From assembly GCA_948567375.1 (NCBI GenBank), contig OX419755.1, positions 45,451,001-45,515,000 of the forward strand: DNA of 64,000 bases, in the 5' to 3' direction. The stretch comes from Lunularia cruciata (Eukaryota; Streptophyta; Marchantiopsida; Lunulariales; Lunulariaceae). Below the pieces are notes generated by a model that saw only the letters and a list, made by a program, of their open reading frames with translations, searched no databases and had not been told where the DNA came from. This document shows, piece after piece, positions 35,151 through 47,947 of the stretch (position 1 is its first letter; every line of letters begins with the position of its first letter). A program made the translations under genes and the position numbers.

Positions 35151-36230
35151 ACTTTGCTACACTCTAAAATAAATAATAGTTGTAGATGAGATCCTCCTAC
35201 CAAATCTAGATGTCACCACTCTCTCCTCTACCATGTTGAGCTCAATATGCTCAGCCAAACTAAAGACCACCACCAAGTCGATGAGGTGGTCTACAACAAT
35301 GTAGCATCATGTACTCTATGTCACAACTCTTAATTTAGGATCTCATCCAAAACTTGATTGCATAGGCCTCAACAACTCTTTGAGTGAAACTGATCTGTCA
35401 TCTCATGAAAGTGTATGCCTTGTATAGACTTTCCTTAGGCTTCCATTTGAACTCATACAAGCTCTTTAGCTTGTTAGTCCGCACTTCTTGGTAGTTTTGC
35501 CTCAAGCTCTAGAAGAACTCCACCATGAGGTTACATCCCAATATTCCACCACCTCTTGCAGCAGTACTTCTACTTGTAGTAGCACCATCTCCAACTAGTG
35601 CACCTCCATTCAATACCCCAATGCTACTAGAGCTAGAACTTGTAGGTATTGCCTATCTACCCCTAGAAACCAAGCTTGAAATGATAGAGATATAGTTTGG
35701 AGACCAATATTATCTCCATAGCTCAATCTACTCCAAGTGAACTCTCCTCAACTCATGGTAGTCATCCATCAATGGACCTTCCAAGTGTTGGAACAACCAC
35801 TTCCATGCCATGAAGGTGTGAACAAATTCAGGTTCCATACCTACTGCAAATCACACCAACTATCAAAGTCCTAGATAAAGTCATCCAACTTAATGGTACC
35901 TACTATATCAAAGTATCATTCGGTGCCTTAGAGGTCACATAAATCTTATCCATGTCTCACAACAATGGTGCAAACACACCAAGTGCATTCTCATGTGTGA
36001 GTGAATCAACTCTCATGTCAAACTCCAAATTGAAATCAATCTTCTCCCTCATTGGGACCCAAGATATGAGTCGATATTGAATGCTACTCCATGTAAACCC
36101 ACAACATCTTATAGAAAAATCTCCTCTAGAATCCTCAGAGAACCCCATCATGATTATGTATCTCAAACCACAATTGTAACCACCAAGTGTCACAAACACC
36201 CAAAAACCACCTACTAACCTAACTCTAGAT
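35151..36230 (-). pseudogene. Probable gag remnant of PHD-gypsy 2
   Basis: Minus-strand readings in several frames show gag-like pieces (for example 36199-35957, and LEAKLPRSADYKAKELVRVQ, FHEMTDQFHSKSC). No complete domain can be read. The position between protease-RT fragments and the leader/terminal repeat fits gag of PHD-gypsy 2. Confidence 0.35.
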
Positions 36231-36469
36231 GAGATATCTATATTAGGAGAAAGGATAACTTGTAACTTGCCATCACAACATGCACTTTCACGGTCTATAT
36301 GTTATCACTTCTTGCCTTACTAGATAGTATGATAGAAACATAAATAGTGTGATTGATCATCACTCTAGCTTCACTATCAAGAGCACACCAGATGTAATAC
36401 TCCAAGGACAATAGAAGAGAGAAGACACAAATTACACACTCAAACATTCAATGCCCCAAAGGAGCACCT

Positions 36470-37115
36470 TCTCTTTATTATATAGCCAAAGAGGATCTCC
36501 TCCAAGGAAGCTCCACCATAGGATTAGCCACATAGATAGGTGACATGTTAGCAAGCTCCACCCTTGGATTAATTACTTGGATGGGTTACATGTCTGATCT
36601 AGGTCCTATCTGGTTGGTCAAACAAGCTTTGACTAGAGGGAATCTTCCTGTAGGAATCTCAGAATCACATGAGTAAGGTACCATTGGAAAGCTCTAGATG
36701 AGACAAAGCAAGGGGAAGGAAGGCCAAATTTTCCTCCATTGGGGAGGATTCTGCACATTTTTTAGGCCTAATTCATCCATTTAGGCCTCCAAAATTGCCT
36801 TCAAAGATTTCTGGCATATTTTGGTTCCTACTCTATTAGTAGAAGTCCCCTTTTGGTGATACTTCTTTCTGATCTGTTTAGTCCATCATGTGTAACATCC
36901 TTCTAGATATTACCAAACCAATTCTCACCTTTAAATCATGTGTCTAGCTATTGGTTCTAAGGTTCTCAAGTCTATTTTGGTTTCTGCCCTATTAGTAGAA
37001 GTACTCTTTTGGTGATATTTCTATCTAATCTATTTTGAACATCATGTATAACATCATTCTAGAGGTTACCAACCCAAATTTCACATCTAGATCATATGGC
37101 TAGCTCTTGGTCTTA
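36470..37115 (-). repeat. Leader/LTR-like repeat L', copy 2, with internal tandem duplication
   Basis: The inverse partner of 25081-25560. Within it, about 36822-36962 and 36970-37110 are tandem copies of a ~140-base unit (CTATTAGTAGAAGT...CTTTTGGTGATA...CATCATGT-AACATC...). A TATATAATAAAGAG-like box on the minus strand is near 36480. Confidence 0.65.
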
Positions 37116-38435
37116 CACCAGAGCACTAATGCTTTATTTTCACAATCCCAAAGGGTGGGTAGATTTTGTCAAACAACTACAAATAACTCAACTAAACTAG
37201 TTAGCCTTATACTAATAAGCTTGGTTGTTGGGTCTTCTATGCCTTTATACACCAGAATTCAGCCAGATGAGGCCTTTCTTCTTGCCAATTTGGCTAACTT
37301 CTACCAACTTGAGCACCAATTAGGGGCAAAACTCCAACTCTAAATGACCTTTGCCAATCTAACAAACCTTTGCTATAGTTAGCTCACCTTTAAATCTAGT
37401 GCTAATTGTCAAATGGAGTTAAATTGAGTAGATAGGGACCTCCAAATCCCTAATTTGAGAGGATGGTTCTCAAATCAACATCCAATTTTGCAATTTACAA
37501 CCCTCAATTGCCAATTTGACCTCTCACTCTCAAATAATCTTTGATCAATGAAATTGAACACCCATTCTTCAATTCGATCTCAATTTTACTAAATTTTGGC
37601 AGTGCTTTTGCACACTATCTGCCCCACTATCAAATTTATAACCAACCAAGCAAAGCTTTAGCACACAATTGAAAAAAAAACTCAAGTAACAATGATCATA
37701 GATATTAAGGATCCCACCAAGCTTGGAGATACGACCAACATAGTGAAATTGAACACCCATTCTCAATTTGATCTCAATTTTACCAAATTTAAGCAACACT
37801 CTTGCACACCGTTTGCTCCAATCAAATCTATAGCAAATCAAGTAGAGCTTTCACACATGATCCACACTACTAAAATAGAACTCAAGTAACAAAAATCAAA
37901 AATACCAACGATCCCACCAACCTTGGAGATACCACCAACGCCCTTAATTCATGCATCCAATTTCCCCTTCACCTCACTTCTCTTATGTAATCAATTCACT
38001 TGACACCCAAATCACAATCAACTTGGATCATAACTCCACACTCAACTCAATAATCTGCAAAAAATGGACATTGATTACAATCAAGTCACACTTACTTTAG
38101 CTAAGACATCTTCATGTGATGCTCACTTACCTTTATCCACCATAACCAAAAACTTGAAGGCTCAACATCAAAGAAGTGAGCTCTTTGGAGTTGCACTTCA
38201 AAGGTATACCCCTCTACTTGACTTGGACCTTTGGCCCTAATTGCACTATTGATGACTCATATGACGGTACAAATGGTACAAGTGACAATGGATCCAACAA
38301 TGTGATCAATAGCCCTAACACAAAAGTTGGCCGCCAGTAAGTAGTCTCTAAGAAACTACTTATATAACTTTAGCCGCCAAGACTATCACTCTAGCATCTA
38401 AGTAAACTAACTTTGGCATTGCAAATGTTGTGATA
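37116..38435 (-). repeat. Leader segment X and partial terminal repeat, 5' end of PHD-gypsy 2
   Basis: 37400-37988 matches 7290-7653 but contains an extra tandem copy of ~195 bases (GAAATTGAACACCCATTC at about 37550 and again at about 37745). 37989-38435 is block B of the terminal repeat, ending GTGATA against the ATTA target site. Block A is again absent. 37116-37400 holds no gene. Confidence 0.65.
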
Positions 38436-38439
38436 ATTA

Positions 38440-40379
38440 TCTTTTAAAATGGTTATTTATTGTCAAAGATAGACATTTACTATTTATATTTAAATAGTGA
38501 TAACAATCATAAATATAATATGAAGAACTATGATTCAAATAATACTAGGATAAGCCCCGTGCATGATGCACAAGGCATAAAGAACCCGTCCTATCCATAG
38601 AAACAAAATTGTTGTCTCTCATCTCCATCCCTCTTGACACCCCGTTCATCATCCTCATTCCTTGTGACAATTCTATCCCTTTGACAATTCTATCATCTCA
38701 CTTCTTAGAAATAATTTGATTTATTAGAGCACATTTTTGTCTATCATTTCTATCCACGTGATCAGTTTGATCCGTCATCACTCTCTCTCCTATGGTAGTT
38801 CTATTGTCCCACTTTCCAGAAATAGCTCCATTCACTAGAGCCTACTTTGTCCATTAATAGTCTACAAAGTTACTTCTAGCCATCATCCTTCTCTCCTAGG
38901 TACCTACTCTACTATATAGGCAACAATCATGTTTTAAAGGTATGTAAGATAACAAAAGATTGAGCACCTCACTTGAGTGTTGGAAATCTTATACACCAAA
39001 ATGAATTTTTTAAGAGAGAATTATATTTTGTTACAAGCCCAAAGAAGAAGACTATTCAAAAAAAATTGAAGATTTTTATTTATTTATTATAAGAAATAAT
39101 TTTTTATCATCAACATACAAAATTCCAATTATCAAATTATGTCTCCAAAGAAACAATCATGAGACATAGGTACTTGATGTAGAGAGCAAGTAAACACAGT
39201 TCTATGTTCTTAACTATTCCTTGGTATGAGTTTTAGAACCTTAATGTGCAAATTTCAAGTAATCAATCCAACAAGAGTAACACTAGGTCATATTGGATGA
39301 TTAAAATAGATTGATTTGATGAATAGATATATTATCATATTCCTAAATTTTCTTATATATATTTCAAAGACTTCAACAAAATCATTAGATTATTATGCAT
39401 GAATTTGAGCCTTATATCAAACATGATCAATATTCTAGTAAAATAAGTTGAACAACCTACTAAGAACACCATTTTTTATAATTGGAGAGCTTGACATAAA
39501 TTTGTATGATCATTCCATATTTATAATATTATCCAAAAATTTCCTTGTAATACTATTATAGTTTACAAAATTGTGTGTTTTTTAATGTGGAAAGGCCATC
39601 AAGAATTTGTTTTACAAGTGAATAAAAATTCTGTCATAGCTACCTTAGTTTGAATATCATTATGCTCAAGCTAACTAGGAAAAATAACAAATTCAAGTGA
39701 TTACTTGAAGCAAAATCTTGACTATCAAAAATTATAGCCATTTTGTAAGGTTATCATATATTAAAATAGTTTTTATGAAAGATAATATATTAATGTAACT
39801 ATCATTGAGTAAGTTATCAAGGAGTAGATATAATATATATGGTGTATAGATCAAACAATTAAAGTCGTTTAATTAAAAGCCAGTTAATAAGGTCGTACAG
39901 GTGTTCTTTGATGTGTTTCCATAAAATCACCAAAGGTTTTACGTTCTAATTAAGGGATGTAATTTATCATACATTGGCTATTAAAAAATTTAGTTCAAAT
40001 TCTTCTATTATTGACAATTTTCTTTTCCTAATTATATTCAGCCTCCCTTAACTCCACTTATTATTCAAATCTACCTTTTCTTCTGATTGAATTTAACTAC
40101 TTCCACCTCCAATGATTAAATGATTAAAATGAGGTTGATGAGATCTTGATAAAGCTTATAATTATCAGAAAACACATAGAGTATAAAGTTCTTTGGATAA
40201 ATTATCCACTGATTGTGCATAGAATCTCACAGACTCATTTAAGAATTCAAAATTGGAATCTATGATGAGGATATCATTGACTAATGAAAAATGAATCTGG
40301 AATTTTATGTAGATTGTTGTGATAATTAAAATAATTGCAAGATCAATTAAAATACCTAAAAAAGTCTTTTTATTTATGT

Positions 40380-40432
<53 letters not shown>

Positions 40433-41205
40433 TTAAATTATATACATAAAATTTCTAATAAGATACTTAGAAACCTCTACCTCTATTAAAATTTCACAAT
40501 TACCTCATAAATACCAATACAACGTGCTTTCAATATTCCTTATAGAATTATTATGAATCACCGTTATATATTACTCTCAAGAGCAAGTCTACTCCGACCT
40601 AAGGAGAAGACAAAGGGACTATTTCATTTATTAAAATCATGTGTGAACTTTCATAGATATTACTATTTCAATATTAATTCATTAATTTATTTTAATCACT
40701 AATCACACGATATTTAAGATGATTGTAGCACCAGATCCTATTATAGAAAAAGATGAATTTATATATTTTTAAGATCTGAATTTAGTCTGCACCTCTAGAT
40801 TTAAGCAAGTCCAAAGCTAGTCTAAAATTAAAGTTTTGCTCTGAACAAAGCAAAAACATAGTTTTTGTCTACATAAATATTCAACCTTTCAAGTTAGTCG
40901 CAAGAAAAGAGATTTCTTGATAGTTACTTGAGTTAATTCCTCTTTCCTTGTGATGAGGTATATATCTTTCCCACTTGAAAATAGTTCTCTTCAACAAAGG
41001 TAAAAACAGCTCTCTCCAATTTACGATTTACCATACATATATTAGATGCCAAAGCTCTTCGTGATATTAAGAATGAAATAAGCCGGTACAGAGGCACCCC
41101 CTCTTTGGGCCGGAGACACCCCTTTAGGCATTATAGTGACAATTTTAATCCTTAATGTCCAGTCTCGGGAACGACAAAGCCTCCGTTCCAGCCCCGAGAA
41201 TACCC
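38440..41205. other. AT-rich intergenic DNA
   Basis: No gene or element could be supported. A short near-palindrome of the CCCGTGCAT/ATGCAC kind lies at about 38555-38580; such motifs occur in some plant transposons, but nothing else here supports one. Most of the stretch is low-complexity AT-rich sequence. Confidence 0.5.
40384..40431. repeat. TA microsatellite, about 24 units
   Basis: An uninterrupted run of alternating T and A of about 48 bases. Confidence 0.95.
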
Positions 41206-41600
41206 TTATGAAGGTTTTGCACTTAACCAATTACAACTTCTAAAATTTGTGGTTATCCACAGTTAGGGTTTAAATAAGTGCAATTCTAGTTAAGAAAATT
41301 TACCACTTATCCAGAGAATGGATATGAAAATGAAACAGTTTACTTCATTTAAATTCTTTTACATTATAACTCTTTTCTTAAATGTGTTTTAATGTAACGA
41401 TTTCATTTACAAAGAAACGGCATTTTACAAAGTAATCTGTAGTGGTAATGTTCTCGGGGTTCATTAGAGTGAAGAGTGCAATTGCACTTACACGTGTATT
41501 TTCTTTTGTTCTAGCTAGTCTCATCGCACTAATCGAGAATGGACCGTTTTACCGGCATGTCTGATCCGCGTTCATTAGAGCCAAGGTTTATGGCGCAGAA
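41206..41600 (+). repeat. Diverged copy of the region upstream of the TFIIIC subunit 5 gene
   Basis: Aligns in the same orientation to about 62490-62920: GAAGGTTTTGCA, GTTATCCACAGTTAGGGTTT against GTTATCCAGCGTTAGGATTG, and the well kept stretch around TAGTGG-AATGTTCTCGGGGT. No TFIIIC coding sequence is seen after it. Confidence 0.65.
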
Positions 41601-41674
41601 ATTCTCGAAGAACTTATTTCTAACCCTCTGATTATAGTCAAGCCTTGAAATCAAGATCAAAAGCTTCTGCATTA

Positions 41675-42690
41675 TTAAACTTTGAATGCCCTCGATAAGT
41701 CAAATCCAAGAAAGAGTTGCACGTGTGTTCTCCTTCCTCCTAAAGCAATGCAATGTTCATTCAAGAGCATCACTGTAGATGGAAAACCGCTGAACACACA
41801 GATTAGATTCGTTTTCAATACAACTTTATCACATCCGCATATCTTTTGACTATATCCACATGAGTAACACTGTGCCTTTGATTGTGCTGGCTTAGAAAAT
41901 TGAAGAATTTCTCGTCGGCTTAATATGTCACACGATGCAAACATGTGAATGTAACTACGAGAATGTTGCAGATGTAAGTGATGGATTCACGAAGATCCTG
42001 AAGGTTAGAAGAACGTGGGTCCTTGTTGAATACGAGGGGAGTAAGGTCAAGAATCTTCTTATGACATTGTAGAATCCTGTAGAAAACATGCTTGAGGTTA
42101 CTGACAGGATGATAGTATGGAATCTGCAGCACTTGCGAGGTCACACAATGAGGTGGGAGGGAGTGCGAGCTCTTTTACTTGTTCAACTCTGTCCTTGTCC
42201 TTCTCTGACGCTGGTTTGCGCACAATGTCGATAATAAAATGCAAACTGGTAGGATTTAAACGAGTTTCTCGGCGAGTAGACTTTTTAGGTGTTAAAGTTG
42301 TTTTGAACTTTTGATCGGGAATGTTCATGGCAAGTACCTTGGTTCATTAATGGATACGTGAGTGCCGTTCAGATGCAGGATGTTTTCCTTTTGATGTCGC
42401 AGTCTTTTGAGTAGAACGGGACGAACCTGAGAACGTGTTAAAAGATGTGAGCTGATTTCGATACGTGTAAACCATGAGCTCGTTCCTTGTGGCTAGTGAA
42501 CACATTGTTGACAGATTTTGCCATGCAAAAAACATACCGTATTATTGTGACCATGAATCAGATGCCGAAACACCATTTCGTCCTTGAGTAGTAAGTGAAA
42601 TTTAAAGTAGAAAGAGGTGGATACTGAGACAGGAAGCAAGAAACTGCAACAGTCACTCACAAAGTAATCAGAAAGAGTCAAAGAAAACAC
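41675..42690 (-). other. Possible minus-strand exons of an unrecognised gene
   Basis: Several short minus-strand frames show non-repetitive, normal-looking composition: 42328-42098 (76 residues, basic start, SLCDLASAADSI), 42144-41920 (74 residues) and a stretch around 42600-42545 that ends in a good donor (ACG|GTATGT) after a TTGCAG acceptor at about 42648. The pieces do not join into one frame in a way I can defend and I recognise no family. It may be a spliced gene, a pseudogene or chance. Confidence 0.25.
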
Positions 42691-42699
42691 TCATTGCTA

Positions 42700-45600
42700 G
42701 AATAAATCGCCAACAGTACGAGAGGAGACATAAAGTCGACACACGACACTGACAATTTACTCAGCAAATGTAATCATTGTCCCGGGTATTCGACACTAAA
42801 GCTCAAACAAAACCTACTCCAGGTCGTCCAGTGAAAGCATTTTAGTGTTGATAACCAGCTGGTATCATGTGAAAATCTCCGTGCAAGGCGCTCATGGCAC
42901 TTACTACCTCAAGGCATCATCAACGTTCATGTATGTCTGAAATAATCGAGTGCCTAAAAAGCTTCACATGTTACGTAGTGGTATTCTTGGGAAAGCTTCT
43001 CATCGTGTTCTTCATTTCCTATAAAGCGGCTCCAGGGATTGTACACATGGCACCAGCGCCAGTTTTGATTGCCTGCATACTTAAAGTCTTTATTCTGACA
43101 TCTTCGAGTTCTTTCCTTTTATTTCTGCAGGACGGTGCAATTTGTCTTGCATATTTTGATGCTTGAAGTGTTGCACGCGACAATGAGCTCGTCGTCTGGA
43201 CTGGTAACTGTACTTAGATGTGTCATATCCTGTTCAAGATTTATTGGTTCTGTTCTGAATACTCTTTCATCTCCCAAAAACAATTATATAAAGGTGATAT
43301 TTCTGGCCTGGCGTTATCTTGACATGTTCACATTTTGTGTTCTCAATGGACATGCATCCTCAATCTCCTGCTGTGAGCAGATACTACTTGCGTGCGCAAT
43401 CTTTTTTGATTTTCTACTGAGACTACTGCTGCTGAATTGCAGAGACTGGAGCGGACGGCTTGATTTTCAATCCTCCTCTTCACCATCCTCCTTGCCTAAC
43501 GAGAAAGTGGACTGGGTAGAAGTAACCTTAAAGTAATCTTCATCTTTGTCGTCTGGCCTCTTTGCCATAAATCTGAAACCTTCTCAGCGCTTAGTCGCAA
43601 GACGACTTTACTACCTTCCATTACCTCCTCCGTAATAATGTTAACTGTGAGGTGTAAGTGTTCCGCTAGCGGATGTCACTGTTCCGTAAGCAAGAAACCG
43701 TCTGATTAAGGTGTCTAGATTGTTTTATTCGTACCGGCCTAGATGCTTTTCGTGAAATTCTAGTAGGGGATATATCTCCTAGATGACTACCACTCTGTCT
43801 AGATTTTTCTCGTGTTCGATTTAACTTCGTGGCAGTAGTACCGTGGTACTAGTAGTGTCGGTGATATTTTAAGCAACTTTGGACGCTTCTGACTACCGGC
43901 TTTGCAATTGCTCCATCAGGGAGGTCCTGGACAAACTGCTGAAGGTCAAAGTCTCGAAACTCAATCAATCCACAAAATAGAAGGATTTCCTTCCAACCTT
44001 CGTGGCTCCCAAGGTTTTTGTCCTAGGCCGAAATCGGCAACGCATGCGAGGGTTACGAACTTTGGTTACGATCCCCTCGAGTGCAGTTTAAAACCTTTAG
44101 ATCTTGCTCCATGCGTTAGATTGATAGCCTGCCTGACTACGTCATGTGAATCACACAGCGGCGAGAGAACCAAAGGCTTCTGATGTCAACTATCTCGCAG
44201 CATGAATAAGCGGAATTCTAAAAGTGACAACCGTAAGATATATGTCAATAATTTTCCTTTGTCTTCCGCTCCGAGTTTTGTCATTATATCGAACTCACAA
44301 AAGTGGGAGTTGTTGCTCTAACCTACGTAGAAGTCTCTTCTCCTTTCTGCCTTCGTGGGGTGGGTGTTTGAAGGACAAGTTTGGACCATCTCTAGCCTCG
44401 TCTTCTGCACAGGCAAGAGTGAGATTTTCGAAAGACATATTCCAATCCAGGGGTGTTACATATTCCTGTTACATTATTCTCTGTGGTCTGTGGGGTGATA
44501 CTTTTATATCGACATCAGTTTGATCCATTCTTACGAGGAGACGACAAAATGAAGATGTTCTTCGGACCAAGTAAATGCGTATGGAAGATTCTTCATACTG
44601 TTAGCAGCAAATAAGAAAGCTTCCGCCTTTGTTAGCTTGTTGGAGTTGCATCGTCAAGGAATCCGAAGTTACCCCTTGTCGACTTCCTCAACGGCACGCA
44701 GAGTACTTAGTATGTCGATAACTTTGCCCTTGATGGTATCTTTATGAAAGTTTAAAAACATTTTGTACACTTATGATGTATATGACCATGGAACCAAGCT
44801 TTAACTTATTTTTTCATCCCCTCGGATTTGGCTAGTGTGTGCTTCGTGCTTTTTACTTTTGTTCACCTTGTGGAGTCTTCCCATCTGATTTTCGATGCCT
44901 CGTCATCTTTCCTTTACCCAAATATCATGATCCTTGAGTCAGTCACCCGTTCTTTTGCTAAACTGTTATTAACCTTCTTACTTTTTAAGTCTAGTACACA
45001 TGTCCTGACGTCAGATTGAGTCTAGATCGTAATGTTCTCCATTCTTTCGCTTGTCATAACAAAGTAATCAACACAACTAAGCTGCAGTTTTCTAAGGTTT
45101 GTGTAGGGCTCTCTTCTCCTCTTTACATTAATATATCGTTTATGCACTCCAGACCTCGTGGAAAGGGGTCAAAGGATTTCAACAACTACCTGAATATGTT
45201 CATTGAGTTCCATCTTCTACTAAATTTTAGATTAGAAGATCCACCTGCATGATTAAGTACGGAGTAAATCACGACTATTTGCATCCATGTAGATTGTACA
45301 GTACTTGTAACATAGCGGCCCCAGTATTATAGTTATTGTCAGGATGTGCATTATGGAACCAGTTATGGAACTCCGAAAAGCGTGGAGCTCCAAAAAGAAT
45401 TCAGGTTTAGGTAATTGTCTAGGTAATAATCTCATAAGTTCACAGGATTTCTCTACGACTCTCATTCCGGAGCAACAAAACTCTTGAGCGTAGTGCTGTA
45501 TTCTATATTGATGATAGGGTGCTATGCATTTTAATATAGTTTGCTTTTCAAACAGAAAAACAGACAAAGACTTAACCAAACCGGTTTATACTTCAATCCA

Positions 45601-46400
45601 CGTTTGTTAAAGTCTCATCCATGTTCGGAGATTCTTGCCTTGGCGCCGCAATCCTAGATGGGACTGGTTTTGCACCCACATGGGAGATGTCTTTTGTCTG
45701 TGAAGAGGAGAGTCCTCAGTCTCCCCAGCAACACAAGTTGGAGTGTTTCATTCGCGGTGAGATAAAATCTCGTGGAATTTCAGGGAGACAATTTTCAGAA
45801 TATTTTGAAGTACTCCAACCTTTACGCCAGTTTTTATTATTTAGACATGCACTACGAGATTTCAATGGAATATGTTACGGGATAGGTTATGGTTGTAGTC
45901 AATTCTGTAAAATTGTTTGTGGCGGTTTTAAACTGGTCAGATCAATGAATTCATTCAAGTGAATGGTAAATCCAAATAATTCACAAGAGGATTTCAAATT
46001 TTATAACTATAGAAAGAGACTCCATCAAAATGCTCAGATCGTCTTTAATCGAGACGCGTAGATTGTTTTAATGTTGTCCCAAGAACCTTTTATCTACGAG
46101 ATCATTTTAAAAATTACCCACATAACATTTTATTTATAGGATTGTTCTCAGGAGCTTCTAATTGAAACTCCCTGCTGACTTACTAAGTGTGCGGGACGGA
46201 GATACAAGGACATATAAGCGACGTCTGGATACCCGAAAAAAAGGATGCCCCGTCTGACTGACAAGCGCCAAATCATGCGCTTGGGTACGACTAGATCCTT
46301 TGGACAACTTAGGTTATGGCAAATTTTATATATATATATATATAAGTTAATCTGAAAGAAAAAAGAAGGAAAAGGAATACGAGACACAAAGAAGAGTACA
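42700..46400. other. Non-repetitive stretch without a supported gene
   Basis: Base composition is more balanced than in the AT-rich flanks. Open frames reach 133 codons (43135-43536, plus) and 113 codons (45621-45962, plus), but none shows a known domain or a convincing codon pattern. A short TA run lies at about 46328-46343. Confidence 0.4.
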
Positions 46401-47650
46401 AGGCCCAAAGGTCTTAAAGCTCAAAAAGCCAAGACAAACACCACGAAGGCAAGAGGGAACCGAAAGGAAAAGTGCACCAAGGAAACTAAGGTGGGGTATT
46501 CTACTCTTGAATGGTGTGGTAGAAGTCTTCCAATGGTATGTCTGGTGATTGGGGAGGGAGGACCCTAGCCGTGCTCGGTGTACCTATTATGGTCACCCAT
46601 TGAGCACATTGCAAAGTCATAGATATGCAATGTCGGTAATAAGATGTGAACATGGTTGGAGAGACATCATGTGCCTCTCTTCTCTGCAAAGAACCACGTA
46701 TCGCATCCTAGAGAATACCATCAAAATGGTGATGAAAGTACTCAAAAATCTCAATTGCTAAAGGGACAAAGGTATTTGTGTATAGTTTGGTGTGTAGTGG
46801 TACTCCTTGCCCGAGAAGCAATGGTCATTGTTACACTCGCTTGTATGGCTACCCATGTCAAGGACTCCGCCCGGAGATGGTTTTCCACCACCACATCATG
46901 CAAGGTGCGGCAACCATCCGTGAAAGTGATTGTATCCGCTTGCACTCGATGGGTAGGTGGTCATGTTAGATCCAACCATCTCTCAATCTAAACTTGGGCC
47001 CGTGTAGCTTGTTAGATCTGAGAGATTGTATCACAAAGTGCATCATGGACTCTGGTGGGTTCCCCACCTACTGCACATCATAGAAAATATTTATTCTAAT
47101 ATCATAAGGAGAACCACATACACACTAGTTTGGAAGCCCTACAAAAGTTGGATGTGGGAGAGCCAACCTCAGTCGAAGTGTTGTAGGAAACTCCTCAAAA
47201 GTGAATTGGAAGTAGTCAATCAAGGGTGAAGCCTAGAGTTGTGCTCCATGACCTTTCCCCCACAAGAGAGGATACTAGCTCTGTTAGGTAGAGACGCATC
47301 AGTGAGGATGCTAGTAATTGTGTGAGTGTGCATTCACTCACCGAGATCCGCCTAGAGCTTCCTAGAGTCTAGGGAGATAAAGTCAATGAACTCAAGGAGT
47401 GATGTTCTTGTGGGGCTTGGTATAAGTCACAAGCCAATCAAAGATATCTTTGGAAAGCATAGGTGTTTGAATCTATAGTAGTGATAGGTCCCAACAGAAA
47501 TGGCCGAACCCTCATGGAAGAACAGGTCTGCAAACCGAGGGATTACTAGAGCTCATGCTCCGAGATATGCTGTTGGTGAGGTGGCCTCCTGCACTATGAG
47601 ACTGCATCCACGCAAGACTATGGGTAAAGCTATCTGCTGACTACACCACT
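46400..47650. other. Decayed sequence, possibly an old mobile element
   Basis: Composition and phrase style (many CATGG, CTAGAG and CACAT words) resemble the LINE-like region at 58.9-61.9 kb rather than the unique flanks, but I could not align it convincingly to any other part of the window. Open frames up to 111 codons (46656-46991, plus) have no recognised domain. Confidence 0.3.
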
Positions 47651-47947
47651 TATCTTATAGCTATGGGAACATGCACAGCACTTACAAATGTAAACATTAT
47701 GCGTATAGTACTATCAAAACTCTGCAAATGTGACAACAGAACCTCTGTAGATGTGAATGTCCAGTTTTGGGTTACTGGACTAGAAAAGCAAGAGCTTCAA
47801 AGTGAGAATTTCCTTCAAAGAACTGACTACAATAATTTGAAAATAAATGGGGTGGTGTTCAGTGCACCTAACGTACCCTTCCTCTCGTTTAATCGACTGC
47901 AAATGAAGAATAGATCTAATATTTTTCTAGTTTGAACAAAGAGAAGA

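Larger units (their letters stand above)
12576..38435 (-). mobile_element. PHD-gypsy 2 with nested insertions (ATTA target duplication)
   Basis: A minus-strand gypsy element spread over 25.9 kb by later insertions. Its parts: terminal repeat 12576-13109, partial repeat 13112-13215, PHD finger, integrase, RNase H, RT (13381-17356), continuing after the inserted element 17361-24658 as the protease-RT linker region (24663-25080), then interrupted by a complex of chromodomain copy 2 and PHD-gypsy 3, then probable gag (36200-35150), leader (36470-37988) and a partial terminal repeat 37989-38435. The target duplication ATTA at 12572 and 38436 supports this reading. Gag and protease are very degraded. 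Confidence 0.65.

Noticed and set aside
38555-38580. Helitron-like CCCGTGCAT palindrome
   Set aside because: No TC start, CTRR end or AT target context could be found around it.
43135-43536. 133-codon plus-strand ORF
   Set aside because: Starts from TTG/ATG-poor context, hydrophobic by chance, no family recognised.
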